From the NCBI GenBank assembly GCA_964354215.1, contig CAYGYT010000005.1, positions 17,589 to 81,588 on the forward strand: a DNA stretch of 64,000 bases. The letters run 5' to 3'. A model generated the notes under the pieces. That model worked only from the letters and a program-made list of their open reading frames with translations. It was not told the DNA's origin and made no database searches. Each line of letters opens with the position of its first letter. Position 1 is the stretch's first letter. The DNA is from CAVRZR01 sp964354215 (GTDB lineage: Bacteria > Actinomycetota > Coriobacteriia > Anaerosomatales > CAVRZR01). The position numbers were made by a program, and so were the translations under genes. Shown here one piece after another: positions 33,598 through 41,444 of this stretch.

Positions 33598-35895
33598 CTA
33601 CACCAACTCCCGGATCCGCATCGCGAGATGGCCGAGGACGCCGCTGTCCGTGGGTGCCTGCCCGTCGGGTCCCACGACGTGGAACGTGTCGCGCGCGATG
33701 CCGCCGTTCGTGAGCGCCTTCGCCCAGCGGATGTCGAGTCCGACCGAGGCGATCGCGCGTGCGATGTCGTAGAGAAGTCCCACGCGGTCTGCGGCGGTGA
33801 CGAGCACGGCGGTGTCGTAGCCGGCCGAGGTGTCGACACGTACCCGCGTCCCTACCCGAGCGCGACGCGTGCCGTCGCCCGAGTAGTGGCGCCCGCGCTC
33901 GGCGAGCCGTGTCTCGAGCTCGAGCCTGTCGGCGAGGGCGGCGTCGAGGTAGCGTTCGGCGCGCTGCCAGGTCTCGTGCTCGACCGGGGCCAGGGTTGCC
34001 GAGCGCACCGTGAAGATGTCGAGCGCGATGCCGTTCGCGGTGCTGTATGCGTCGACGGCGAGGATGTCGAGGCCGGCGAGCGTGAGGGCTCCCGCGACCC
34101 GGGCGAAGAGCTCGGGGCGGTCCTTGGCGACTACAGCCACCTCGAACGTCTCGGGTAGGGGGCCCGGGCGCACCGCGAGCCGGGCGCGCGTCGGGGCGGA
34201 GTGCACGTCGAGGTCGGCCACGAGGCGTGCGTGCATCGACACTTGGGCAGGCTCGCGCGAGGAGAGGTAGCGGAGCGGTGCGTTCCTGACGAAGTCGGCG
34301 ACGGCGGCGTCCGTGTCGGCCGGGAGCGCGGAGAGCGTTGCGGCCCGGACTTCCTCGCCTCGCTTTGCGAGTCCCGCGCCGTCGATGTCGGGCGAGAGCG
34401 CTGCGTCGACGCGCGACACAAGCGCGCCCACGAGTGTCTCCTGCCACGGTCCCCACGCTGTCGGCCCGGTGGACAGGCTGTCGGCGACGGTGAGTACGTG
34501 CAGGGGTGCCACGAGCTCGCGTCGCCCGACCCTCTCGGCGACGCCGAGGATGACGTCCTCGGAATCGAGGTCGTCGTGCATGGCGCTCTCGGCGAGCGCG
34601 AGATGCAACCGTACGAGGTCGGCGACGTCGGCTTGCGCGCCAGCGTCGAGGCCGAAGAGCCAGGCGCTCTCGGAGGCGGTCAGCGCCCCGCGCTCTGCGT
34701 GCTTCGGCCCCGGCCTGGACTTCGCGCGATCGTGCGTGAGAGCGGCGACGAGGAGCGGCCTGTCGTCGGAGATGGCGGCGCGCGATCGCGCGAGCGCGGA
34801 AGGCTCGGTCGCGGGGAGCGTGGCGGCGAGCGCCGCGCACCTGATGCTGTGCGCGCCCACCGCGAGCGTATGCGTGAGAGCCGGGCGCCGGAGCGAAAGG
34901 AGTGACTTGAAGGCGGGCACGAGCGCATCGAGCCGGCCGAGCCAGGCGGCCTCCTCGAGGGGCCCCACGCCGGCGTCGCCCTGACGGAGCAGACCAAAGA
35001 CCTCGTCGGCAGTCAGCGGATTGGCGACTCGCGGGTCGGGCACCCGAGACGCGAGCCCGGCGGGCTTGCCGACCACTCTCCTGCGGGCCCGCTCGAGCAC
35101 ATGCGCGGTATCGGCGAGGGCGACTTGGACCGCCTGGACATCGATGCTGAGCGCGTCCGCCGCGTCGAGCGTCATGCGCGACCCGTCGCCCCGCGCGCCG
35201 AGCTCCCAGCGGGCCGCGACGACAAGCGCGGACGCAGCCTCGAGAAGCCCGAGCTCCCAATCGGCGAGGACGTCTGCCTCCAGAAGCGCCCATGGCGTTG
35301 TCTGCGGCACACCCGTCAATACAGCGGCCGTCCAGACGAGCTCGTCGTAGTCGCGACGTCCGCCGGCGCCGCTCTTCAAGTCGGGTTCGAGCAGGTAGGG
35401 CGAACCGGGGCGGTCCCGGCGCGCGAGCGACGAGAGCACTCCGCGCGACCTCTTGTGTCCATCGGCGCAGCAGCGATCCAGCAATGACGTGCCGTAATCG
35501 GCGTCCCCGCAGACCACCCGCCCCGTGAGCGTCGCCATGCAGATCGTCTCGTCCTCGCGCGTCGCCGAGAGGTGCGCCTTGGGCGAGCGGACTTGGTGCC
35601 CCACCGCGAGCCCCGCGTCCCAAAGGGGGTAGAGGAGCGACTCGACGAACGGTCTGAGAACACTTGCGGGAGCGTCGGAAACCAGCAGCACGTCGATATC
35701 GGATGAGGGCAGCAGCGCGCCGGCACCGTAGCCGCCCAGCGCAATCAGCGACCAGCGACCGGGAGGCGTGGCGCTGGAGGCAGCGGCGAGGCGCCGGAGC
35801 AACTCGTCGGTGAGCGCAGCGAGCCGACGCGCCGAGTGAAGCCCCGGCGCGCCGGTCGAGATGAGCTCGCTTCGCGAGGTGATGTAGCGGTCCAT
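33598..35895 (-). CDS. glnD: PII uridylyltransferase / uridylyl-removing enzyme
   Basis: 765 residues. Order: nucleotidyltransferase domain with LGGYGAGALLPSSDIDVLLV (Gly54-Gly55, Asp66, Asp68), then helical region, then the HD hydrolase with AHSIR, LTHDRAK and KHAERGA. Two C-terminal ACT domains follow (about 600-670 and 690-760, with AVVAKDRPELFARVAGALT and VLVTAADRVGLLYDIARAIA) that sense glutamine. It adds or removes a nucleotide on Tyr51 of PII. In actinobacteria the equivalent enzyme is often an adenylyltransferase, so AMP may be used. All metal-ligand residues are intact. It sits 55 nt downstream of glnB in the amt-glnB-glnD order typical of actinobacteria. Confidence 0.92.
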   Translation of the reverse strand: MDRYITSRSELISTGAPGLHSARRLAALTDELLRRLAAASSATPPGRWSLIALGGYGAGALLPSSDIDVLLVSDAPASVLRPFVESLLYPLWDAGLAVGHQVRSPKAHLSATREDETICMATLTGRVVCGDADYGTSLLDRCCADGHKRSRGVLSSLARRDRPGSPYLLEPDLKSGAGGRRDYDELVWTAAVLTGVPQTTPWALLEADVLADWELGLLEAASALVVAARWELGARGDGSRMTLDAADALSIDVQAVQVALADTAHVLERARRRVVGKPAGLASRVPDPRVANPLTADEVFGLLRQGDAGVGPLEEAAWLGRLDALVPAFKSLLSLRRPALTHTLAVGAHSIRCAALAATLPATEPSALARSRAAISDDRPLLVAALTHDRAKSRPGPKHAERGALTASESAWLFGLDAGAQADVADLVRLHLALAESAMHDDLDSEDVILGVAERVGRRELVAPLHVLTVADSLSTGPTAWGPWQETLVGALVSRVDAALSPDIDGAGLAKRGEEVRAATLSALPADTDAAVADFVRNAPLRYLSSREPAQVSMHARLVADLDVHSAPTRARLAVRPGPLPETFEVAVVAKDRPELFARVAGALTLAGLDILAVDAYSTANGIALDIFTVRSATLAPVEHETWQRAERYLDAALADRLELETRLAERGRHYSGDGTRRARVGTRVRVDTSAGYDTAVLVTAADRVGLLYDIARAIASVGLDIRWAKALTNGGIARDTFHVVGPDGQAPTDSGVLGHLAMRIRELV

Positions 35896-35950
35896 ACGCC
35901 TAGGTGCGGCCGGGGCTGGCCGCAGTCCGCAGCTGCCCCGCCGCCGGCGC

Positions 35951-36289
35951 CTAGAGAGCCTCGGGTCCGCGTTCTCCGGTACGGATGCGGAGGGCGCGCT
36001 CGCAGTCGTAGGTGAATACCTTGCCGTCGCCGATCTTCTCCGTCCGGGCCGCCATCATGATGGCGTGCTCCGCCTGCTCCACGAGCGCGTCGTCGACCAC
36101 GAGCTCGATCTTGATCTTGGGCACGAAGTCCACCGTGTACTCGGCACCGCGGTAGATCTCGGTGTGGCCCTTCTGACGCCCGAAGCCCTTGACCTCGTAC
36201 GCGGTCATCCCGGCGATGCCGAGCACGTGGAGCGCATCCTTTACCTCATCGAGCTTGTGGGGCTTGATGATCGCTTCGATCTTCTTCAT
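35951..36289 (-). CDS. glnB: Nitrogen regulatory protein PII (copy 1)
   Basis: 112 residues, complete PII trimer subunit. The T-loop GRQKGHTEIYRGAEYTVDF carries the modifiable Tyr51. The B-loop and C-loop regions (ARTEKIGDGKVF, CERALRIRTGERG) bind ATP/ADP and 2-oxoglutarate. It sits 37 nt after an amt gene, hence GlnK-like in context, where it would block ammonium uptake when nitrogen is plentiful. It differs from copy 2 at about a dozen positions. Confidence 0.95.
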   Translation of the reverse strand: MKKIEAIIKPHKLDEVKDALHVLGIAGMTAYEVKGFGRQKGHTEIYRGAEYTVDFVPKIKIELVVDDALVEQAEHAIMMAARTEKIGDGKVFTYDCERALRIRTGERGPEAL

Positions 36290-36326
36290 TCGTGACCTCC
36301 TCGTCCTGATCCATGGTCGCGGATGT

Positions 36327-37628
36327 TCAGGCGACAGTCTCGGTTATGACGAAGTCAGGGTACGCCCTGTTGCCGTGCTCGCCGATGTCGAGGCCTTGGA
36401 TCTCCTCTTCCTCGCTCACGCGTAGGCCGACGGTGGCCTTGATGGCGAGCCAGATAACGAGCGAGAAGCCGAAGACCGTCGCGCCAACTGCGGCAACGCC
36501 GATGAGCTGGTTGAGCAACAGGCTTGCGCCACCGCCGAAGAAGAGACCGTCCCCGGTCGTTCCGGGCATGAACTTGTCCTGTGCGAACAGACCGACGGCC
36601 AACGTGCCGAAGATGCCGCCCATGCCGTGCACGGCGATCGCGCCGACCGGGTCGTCGATCTTGAGCTTGTCGAGCAACAGGACGCCGAGGACCACGATCG
36701 CACCGGCGATGCCACCGATGATGAGCGCACTGCTGACGCTCACGAAGGCGCAAGCAGCGGTGACGCCGACGAGTCCGGCGAGTGCACCGTTGATGGTCAT
36801 GCCGACATCGGGCTTGCCGAGGATCCGCCACGCGACCGCTGTCGCGACGAGTGCACCCATGGCCGCAGCGACGTTCGTCGTCACCACGATGCGGGAGATG
36901 GCCTCGGGATCGGCAGCCATCGTGCTACCGGGGTTGAATCCGAACCAGCCCAGCCAGAGCACGAAGCAGCCGATCATGGCCGAGGTCATGCTGTGTCCGG
37001 GGATCGGGTGGACCTTGCCATCCGCGGCGTACTTGCCGATACGCGGTCCGAGCACCAGCACGCCGGCGAGGGCCGCCCACGCACCCACCGAGTGCACGAC
37101 GGTGGACCCCGCGAAGTCCCAGAAGCCGAGCTCGGCGAGCCATCCCGCGCCCCAGATCCAGTGACCGATGATCGGGTAGACGAGGCCAACGAGGACGAAC
37201 GAGAACACGATGAAGGAGATGTACTTGATCCTCTCGGCAACGGCGCCGGAGACGATCGTGGCAGCCGTGCCGGCGAACACGAGCTGGAAGAAGAACTTCG
37301 CGAGAAGCGGGACGCCTGTCCAGCTCAGCGCCGAGTACACGCCCTGGTAGGCATCACCCTTCGCAGGACTGTTGTCGGCACCGCTCAGGAAGAAGAGCCC
37401 CTCATAGCCCAGGAAGGCGTTGCCGTCGCCGTACATGAGGCCCCATCCCACCACGAGGAACGCGAGCGTCGCGACGGCGAATACGATGAAGTTCTTGGAG
37501 ATGATATTGACGCAGTTCTTGGCACGAGCGAACCCGGATTCGACCATGGCGAACCCGAGGTTCATGAAGAACACGAGCATGCCCGCAATGAGCACCCACA
37601 TGGTGTCAAGGACTACCGCTGTGTCCAT
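36327..37628 (-). CDS. amt: Ammonium transporter (copy 1)
   Basis: 433 residues with 11 predicted membrane helices. The family signatures are MVESGFARAKN, GAVAERIKY, DFAGSTVVHSVG, LWLGWFGFNPGS and VHGMGGIFGTLAVG, containing the twin-His pore residues. The gene is shown from ATG 37628, 6 nt after AAAGGGAG; GTG 37634 is two codons upstream and would overlap the ribosome-binding site. It conducts NH3/NH4+ into the cell and pairs with the PII gene behind it. It is 165 nt from the upstream PII copy, so it may have its own promoter; there a single GTTTC (37689) is seen but no clear box pair. Confidence 0.93.
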   Translation of the reverse strand: MDTAVVLDTMWVLIAGMLVFFMNLGFAMVESGFARAKNCVNIISKNFIVFAVATLAFLVVGWGLMYGDGNAFLGYEGLFFLSGADNSPAKGDAYQGVYSALSWTGVPLLAKFFFQLVFAGTAATIVSGAVAERIKYISFIVFSFVLVGLVYPIIGHWIWGAGWLAELGFWDFAGSTVVHSVGAWAALAGVLVLGPRIGKYAADGKVHPIPGHSMTSAMIGCFVLWLGWFGFNPGSTMAADPEAISRIVVTTNVAAAMGALVATAVAWRILGKPDVGMTINGALAGLVGVTAACAFVSVSSALIIGGIAGAIVVLGVLLLDKLKIDDPVGAIAVHGMGGIFGTLAVGLFAQDKFMPGTTGDGLFFGGGASLLLNQLIGVAAVGATVFGFSLVIWLAIKATVGLRVSEEEEIQGLDIGEHGNRAYPDFVITETVA

Positions 37629-37793
37629 GCTCACTCCCTTTCTCTCGGTCGGTGGTGGCAGGTGCCTCGACCGAGTGTGGCCTGCGCGTGTTTCAGCCCG
37701 ATGTCGAGCGCGTGAAATCGTTGAGGTGTGCGCCCACGCAGGAAGCGGGTCGCAGTGTGCCCACCCGTATCCCGTATCCGACGCCGAACGGGA

Positions 37794-38132
37794 CTAGAGC
37801 GCGTCGGGCCCGCGTTCGCCGGTGCGGATGCGCACCGCGCTCTCGCAGTCGTAGGTGAAGATCTTGCCGTCGCCGATCTTCTCGGTGCGAGCGGCCATCA
37901 TGATGGCCTGCTCGGCCTGCTCGGCGAGATCGTCGTCCACGACGACCTCGATCTTGAGCTTGGGCACGAAGTCGACGGTGTATTCGGCGCCGCGGTAGAC
38001 CTCGGTGTGGCCCTTCTGGCGACCGAACCCCTTCACCTCGTAGGCCGTCATTCCCGCGACGCCGAGTTCGTGGAGTGCATCTTTGACCTCATCCAGCTTG
38101 TGCGGCTTGATGACCGCTTCGATCTTCTTCAC
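37794..38132 (-). CDS. glnB: Nitrogen regulatory protein PII (copy 2)
   Basis: 112 residues, start GTG 38132 after GAGGG. Same T-loop with Tyr51 (RGAEYTVDF) and the same nucleotide-binding residues as copy 1; differences cluster at residues 23-27 and 62-72. It lies 63 nt downstream of the other amt gene and is probably co-transcribed. Two Amt-PII pairs in tandem suggest local duplication followed by specialisation. Confidence 0.94.
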   Translation of the reverse strand: MKKIEAVIKPHKLDEVKDALHELGVAGMTAYEVKGFGRQKGHTEVYRGAEYTVDFVPKLKIEVVVDDDLAEQAEQAIMMAARTEKIGDGKIFTYDCESAVRIRTGERGPDAL

Positions 38133-38195
38133 GGCGATCCCTCGCTTCCGTGTCGTGTGCCTTCTAGGCCTGCCCGCACGCAGACTGCCGAGGAG

Positions 38196-39422
38196 CTAGA
38201 GCACGTATCCGGTCTCCGCGTGCTCGGCAATGTCCAGGCCCGCTTCTTCGGTCTCGGCATCCACGCGGATGCCCATCGTGGCGTCGAGCACCTTGAGAAT
38301 CACGAAGCTCACGACGAACGAGAACGCCATGGTAGCGACGATGCCGACGATCTGGGGCACCATCTGCGCCGGATTGCCGGCGAGCACGCCGTCGCGTCCG
38401 GCCGAGTTCACCGCGGTGGTGGCGAACACGCCCGTGAGCAGTGCACCCGTGGTGCCGCCCACGCCGTGCACCCCAACCACATCGAGCGCGTCGTCGAACC
38501 TGAACTTCGTCTTGAGCCGCAAGCCGAAGTAGCAGAGCAGGCCGGCGGAAAGCCCGATCACGATCGCGGGCATCGGTTCGACGAAGCCCGCCGCAGGGGT
38601 GATGCCGACGAGGCCCGCCACCGCGCCGGATGCGGCGCCGAGCACCGTCGGCTTGCCCTCGGTGAGGATCTCGGCAAGGTTCCAGGCGAGAAGGCCGGCC
38701 GCCGCCGAGAGGTGTGTGACGAGGAACGCCGTGCCCGCCAGCTCACCCGAGGACAGGGCCGAGCCCGCGTTGAAGCCGAACCAGCCGAACCAGAGAATGC
38801 CCGCGCCGAGCACCGACATCGGGATGTTGTGCGGCTTGAGCTCCTCGGTGCCGTACCCGCGTCGCTTGCCGAGCACGAGCGCACAGGCGAGCGCGGCTGC
38901 TGCCGAGGCGATGTGGACGACGGTACCGCCAGCGAAGTCGAGTGCGCCCATTTCCATGAGCCAGCCGCCGCCCCAGACCCAGTGGGCGAGGGGGCTGTAG
39001 ACGAGCACGGCCCACAGGAGCGCGAAGATCACGTAGGCCTTGAACTTCATCCGCTCGGCGATGGCACCGGTGATGAGTCCGACGGTGATGATCGCGAACA
39101 TGCCCTGATACATCGCAAACACCGACGTAGGGATTGCGGCGCTGCCCTCACCGAACACGGCGCCGACGACGCCCTTGAGTCCCACGAAGTCGAGCCCTCC
39201 GATGAGCCCGCCCTTGTCGGGCCCGAACGCGAGCGTGTAGCCGATGATCGCCCACACGATGGTGATGAGCCCCATCGCGAAGAACGAGTGCATCGTCGAG
39301 GACAGTACGTTCTTCTTGCGCACCATCCCCGCGTAGAACAGCGCGAGCCCGGGCGTCATGAACAACACCAGAGCCGCCGAGATGAGCATCCACGCGGTAG
39401 AGCCGGTATCGATCGCTGGCAT
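38196..39422 (-). CDS. amt: Ammonium transporter (copy 2)
   Basis: 408 residues from ATG 39422, 5 nt after GAAGGAGG. Eleven helices are expected. The signatures are FYAGMVRKKNVLSS, TGAIAERMKFKAY, DFAGGTVVHIAS, LWFGWFGFNAGSAL and GVHGVGGTTGALLTG. It is clearly diverged from copy 1, sharing family motifs but little else, so the two are old paralogues. Its promoter has the GlnR-type GAAAC pair in the same form as that of glnA. It heads the minus-strand nitrogen run. Confidence 0.93.
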   Translation of the reverse strand: MPAIDTGSTAWMLISAALVLFMTPGLALFYAGMVRKKNVLSSTMHSFFAMGLITIVWAIIGYTLAFGPDKGGLIGGLDFVGLKGVVGAVFGEGSAAIPTSVFAMYQGMFAIITVGLITGAIAERMKFKAYVIFALLWAVLVYSPLAHWVWGGGWLMEMGALDFAGGTVVHIASAAAALACALVLGKRRGYGTEELKPHNIPMSVLGAGILWFGWFGFNAGSALSSGELAGTAFLVTHLSAAAGLLAWNLAEILTEGKPTVLGAASGAVAGLVGITPAAGFVEPMPAIVIGLSAGLLCYFGLRLKTKFRFDDALDVVGVHGVGGTTGALLTGVFATTAVNSAGRDGVLAGNPAQMVPQIVGIVATMAFSFVVSFVILKVLDATMGIRVDAETEEAGLDIAEHAETGYVL

Positions 39423-39461
39423 GGTCGCCTCCTTCGCCGATGAGAGCGATGCGTTGGAGGC

Positions 39462-39536
39462 ACCGTACCGACCCCATGTTTCGGCAGCGTTTCTCACCCA
39501 TTGCCGAGGAGTGAACCCTGGAAACCGAGAAGAAAC
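39462..39536 (-). promoter_or_regulatory. amt promoter with GlnR-type boxes
   Basis: Read on the minus strand: GTTTC-n6-GTTTC (39536-39521), 27 nt, then GAAAC-n6-GAAAC (39493-39478), then TACGGT as -10-like box (39467-39462). The last GAAAC is 15 bp before the -10, exactly as at glnA, and 27 of 34 positions are identical between the two. Predicted nitrogen-responsive promoter. Confidence 0.6.
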
Positions 39537-39664
39537 GCGCCTGTAAGCGCGGCGGCGAGGCGCGGTCCCTGTCGTGGCTGCCTTGCCGTGACCTGAGCGC
39601 CTCGGGCTATGCTGGAGCGGCATGGCCCGCAGGTCGTGCACGCAGCGCTAACGAGGGCGGGAGG

Positions 39665-40114
39665 ATGCGGTCGATGCAGAGGCTGTTGGCGCTGGCACTC
39701 GCACTCTCGATCGCCGCTCTCACTGCTGCTGCTTGCGCCAGGCCCCCCGATCTGCCCGCCGATGCGTCGGCGGAGCGTGTCGCCCAGCGCTACTTCGAGC
39801 TGCTGGCAGCCGGCGACGACAGGGCGGCTCGGCAGTTGGTGTGGCGTCCGGAGCGATTCGATCGTGCGGTCAAGGACAGCGGTCTGAGGGGCCTCACGGA
39901 CCTGGAGGTCGGGGAGTCGTGGGAGGACACCGCAGCGCACCGGCCCCCGGAGTACCGGGCCTTGAGCCAGATTCGCGAGCTCAGGGTGGAGTACGTCCGA
40001 CACCGCACCGACAGCGTGGGCACGCCGCCGGGAAACGACGGGCGCTTTGTGCTCCTCGGACGCGAGACCGAGGACGGCCCGTGGCTCGTGATCGAGATCG
40101 GTACGGGTCCGTAG
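39665..40114 (+). CDS. Lipoprotein, NTF2-like
   Basis: 149 residues after a GGGAGG ribosome-binding site. A signal peptide ends in a lipobox L-T-A-A-A-C with Cys24, so it is predicted to be lipid-anchored outside the membrane. The mature part (AERVAQRYFELLAAGDDRAA, VWRPERFD and DGPWLVIEIGTGP) resembles NTF2-like or DUF4878-type small folds used as binding modules. No enzyme motif. Convergent with the DinB-like gene, 7 nt apart. Confidence 0.72.
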   Translation: MRSMQRLLALALALSIAALTAAACARPPDLPADASAERVAQRYFELLAAGDDRAARQLVWRPERFDRAVKDSGLRGLTDLEVGESWEDTAAHRPPEYRALSQIRELRVEYVRHRTDSVGTPPGNDGRFVLLGRETEDGPWLVIEIGTGP

Positions 40115-40121
40115 GCAGGCC

Positions 40122-40577
40122 TCAGCTGCAGTTGCGCCACTCCTCGATCACCGTGGCGTGTCTCGGGTAGTGGCTGTAGGTGTCGACGCGCAGGCGTCGT
40201 CTGAAGCGCGTGTCGGTTGCGAGCAGCTCCTCGGGAACGCTGCCGAGGTAGCGGATCAGTCGAGCGTGCACCTCGTCGGCGCGGCCGAGCACCTCGGAAA
40301 GCGACAGACCGCGTCGCTCCTCGGTCATGACGGCATTGAACGCGTCGATGCCGCCGTACATCGCCGAATACCGCGGCGTTCGGCCGCCCGTCGCGATGAG
40401 CGGGAGGTACTTGAGCGCTTCTTCCTCCCACCAGGTCACGTGCGAGATGATGTCCTTCACGGACCACGTGCGCGTGACGAGTGCGTCCGTCATCTGCGAA
40501 TCCGAGAGGCCAGCGTATGACTCGGCGAACGCCGCCCACGCCTTCTCTGTCCGCCCGACGAGCTGGTCTCTGTCCAC
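40122..40577 (-). CDS. DinB/ClbS-like protein
   Basis: 151 residues from GTG 40577 (GAGGAG upstream). Four-helix bundle of the DinB / DfsB / ClbS superfamily: TWSVKDIISHVTWWEEEALKYL and HYPRHATVIEEW are typical of helices with metal-binding His. Members include thiol transferases and a resistance cyclopropane hydrolase; substrate not predictable here. The last residues end in WRNCS. The longer frame to 40730 lacks a usable start. Confidence 0.72.
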   Translation of the reverse strand: MDRDQLVGRTEKAWAAFAESYAGLSDSQMTDALVTRTWSVKDIISHVTWWEEEALKYLPLIATGGRTPRYSAMYGGIDAFNAVMTEERRGLSLSEVLGRADEVHARLIRYLGSVPEELLATDTRFRRRLRVDTYSHYPRHATVIEEWRNCS

Positions 40578-40799
40578 GACTACGAGACTCCTCAGTAGGA
40601 ATGGCCACGGCAAGAAGCCGCGTCCGGTCCCCGCGAGAATGCGGGCGCGATCATGGCGTCCAGCTGCAGCATACGCCGCTCCATCGGCCGATGAAGGATG
40701 CAGCCGCAGCGCCGAACAAAGGGCTTCCAATGGACGGCGCAGGCGGTAGAGTGGAGTTGGTCTTGTCGCGTCAGCAGGGATTCTCGAGAGGATGGGCCG

Positions 40800-41198
40800 G
40801 TGAACAAGGTCATAGCACGGCTAGTCGATGGTGGCATGATCAAGGGGATGACGGCCGACTTCCTTCCGACGAAGGACGTCTTTCATGTGAGCGAGGGGAC
40901 CACCCCAGCGGGGGCGAAGCCTGTGGAGATTCGCACGGCTGACCTGAAGGCGCTGTTCTTTGTGAAAGACTTCGCAGGCGATCCAGAGCACGTCCAGAAG
41001 AACGAGTTCGAGCCGACACACCCTCTCGCCGAGCGCCGGATCAAAGTGGTGTTCAAGGACGGCGAGGTCCTCGTGGGGACTACGACAGGCTACCAGCCGG
41101 GGCGCCCAGGGTTCTTCCTCGAACCGGCGGACGCCACTTCGAACATCGAGCGCTGCTACGTAGTTACAGCAGCCACCCGAGAGGTCAGCTTCCTGTAG
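40800..41198 (+). CDS. Conserved small protein (DUF6982-like)
   Basis: 132 residues from GTG 40800; GAGAGG lies 8 nt upstream. It has an all-beta look with two recognisable blocks. One is LKALFFVKDFAGDPEH; the other is IKVVFKDGEVLVGTTTGYQP followed by GFFLEPAD, and it ends IERCYVVTAATREVSFL. Similar blocks occur at the end of PilZ-neighbouring regulatory proteins, but I cannot state a function. It has no membrane segment. Confidence 0.6.
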   Translation: MNKVIARLVDGGMIKGMTADFLPTKDVFHVSEGTTPAGAKPVEIRTADLKALFFVKDFAGDPEHVQKNEFEPTHPLAERRIKVVFKDGEVLVGTTTGYQPGRPGFFLEPADATSNIERCYVVTAATREVSFL

Positions 41199-41444
41199 CT
41201 CGGACTCGCCGCCATGTCGCCCGCACGGCTCGGCACGACCGCGGTCTACCATGATGCCCGCTGCCGGGTAGTTCGGCAGGAACTCGGGTTTCGTGCCTGC
41301 TCGAGGCGGGTATCAAGGCCGTGGTGTCGCATCCGTGCGACCCATCGGGGAGACCGTCGCAATCCACCCGCGCCGGGGGCGACGGGTCCCCAGGAGGGTC
41401 GACTCACCCGGCGCCGTTCGTGGCACGCTGGGAGGCGAGCGAAC

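Noticed and set aside
32927..35623. An 898-codon minus-strand frame running through glnD
   Set aside because: Only its last 191 codons (the PduO-type enzyme) are real; the rest is a shifted-frame shadow of glnD rich in Arg.
37728..39443. A 571-codon plus-strand frame opposite glnB and amt
   Set aside because: Antisense to two strongly conserved genes; Asp/His/Arg-rich, not protein-like.
40122..40730. Longer start for the DinB-like gene
   Set aside because: The extra N-terminus has no ribosome-binding site and is out of character with the family; GTG 40577 has one.
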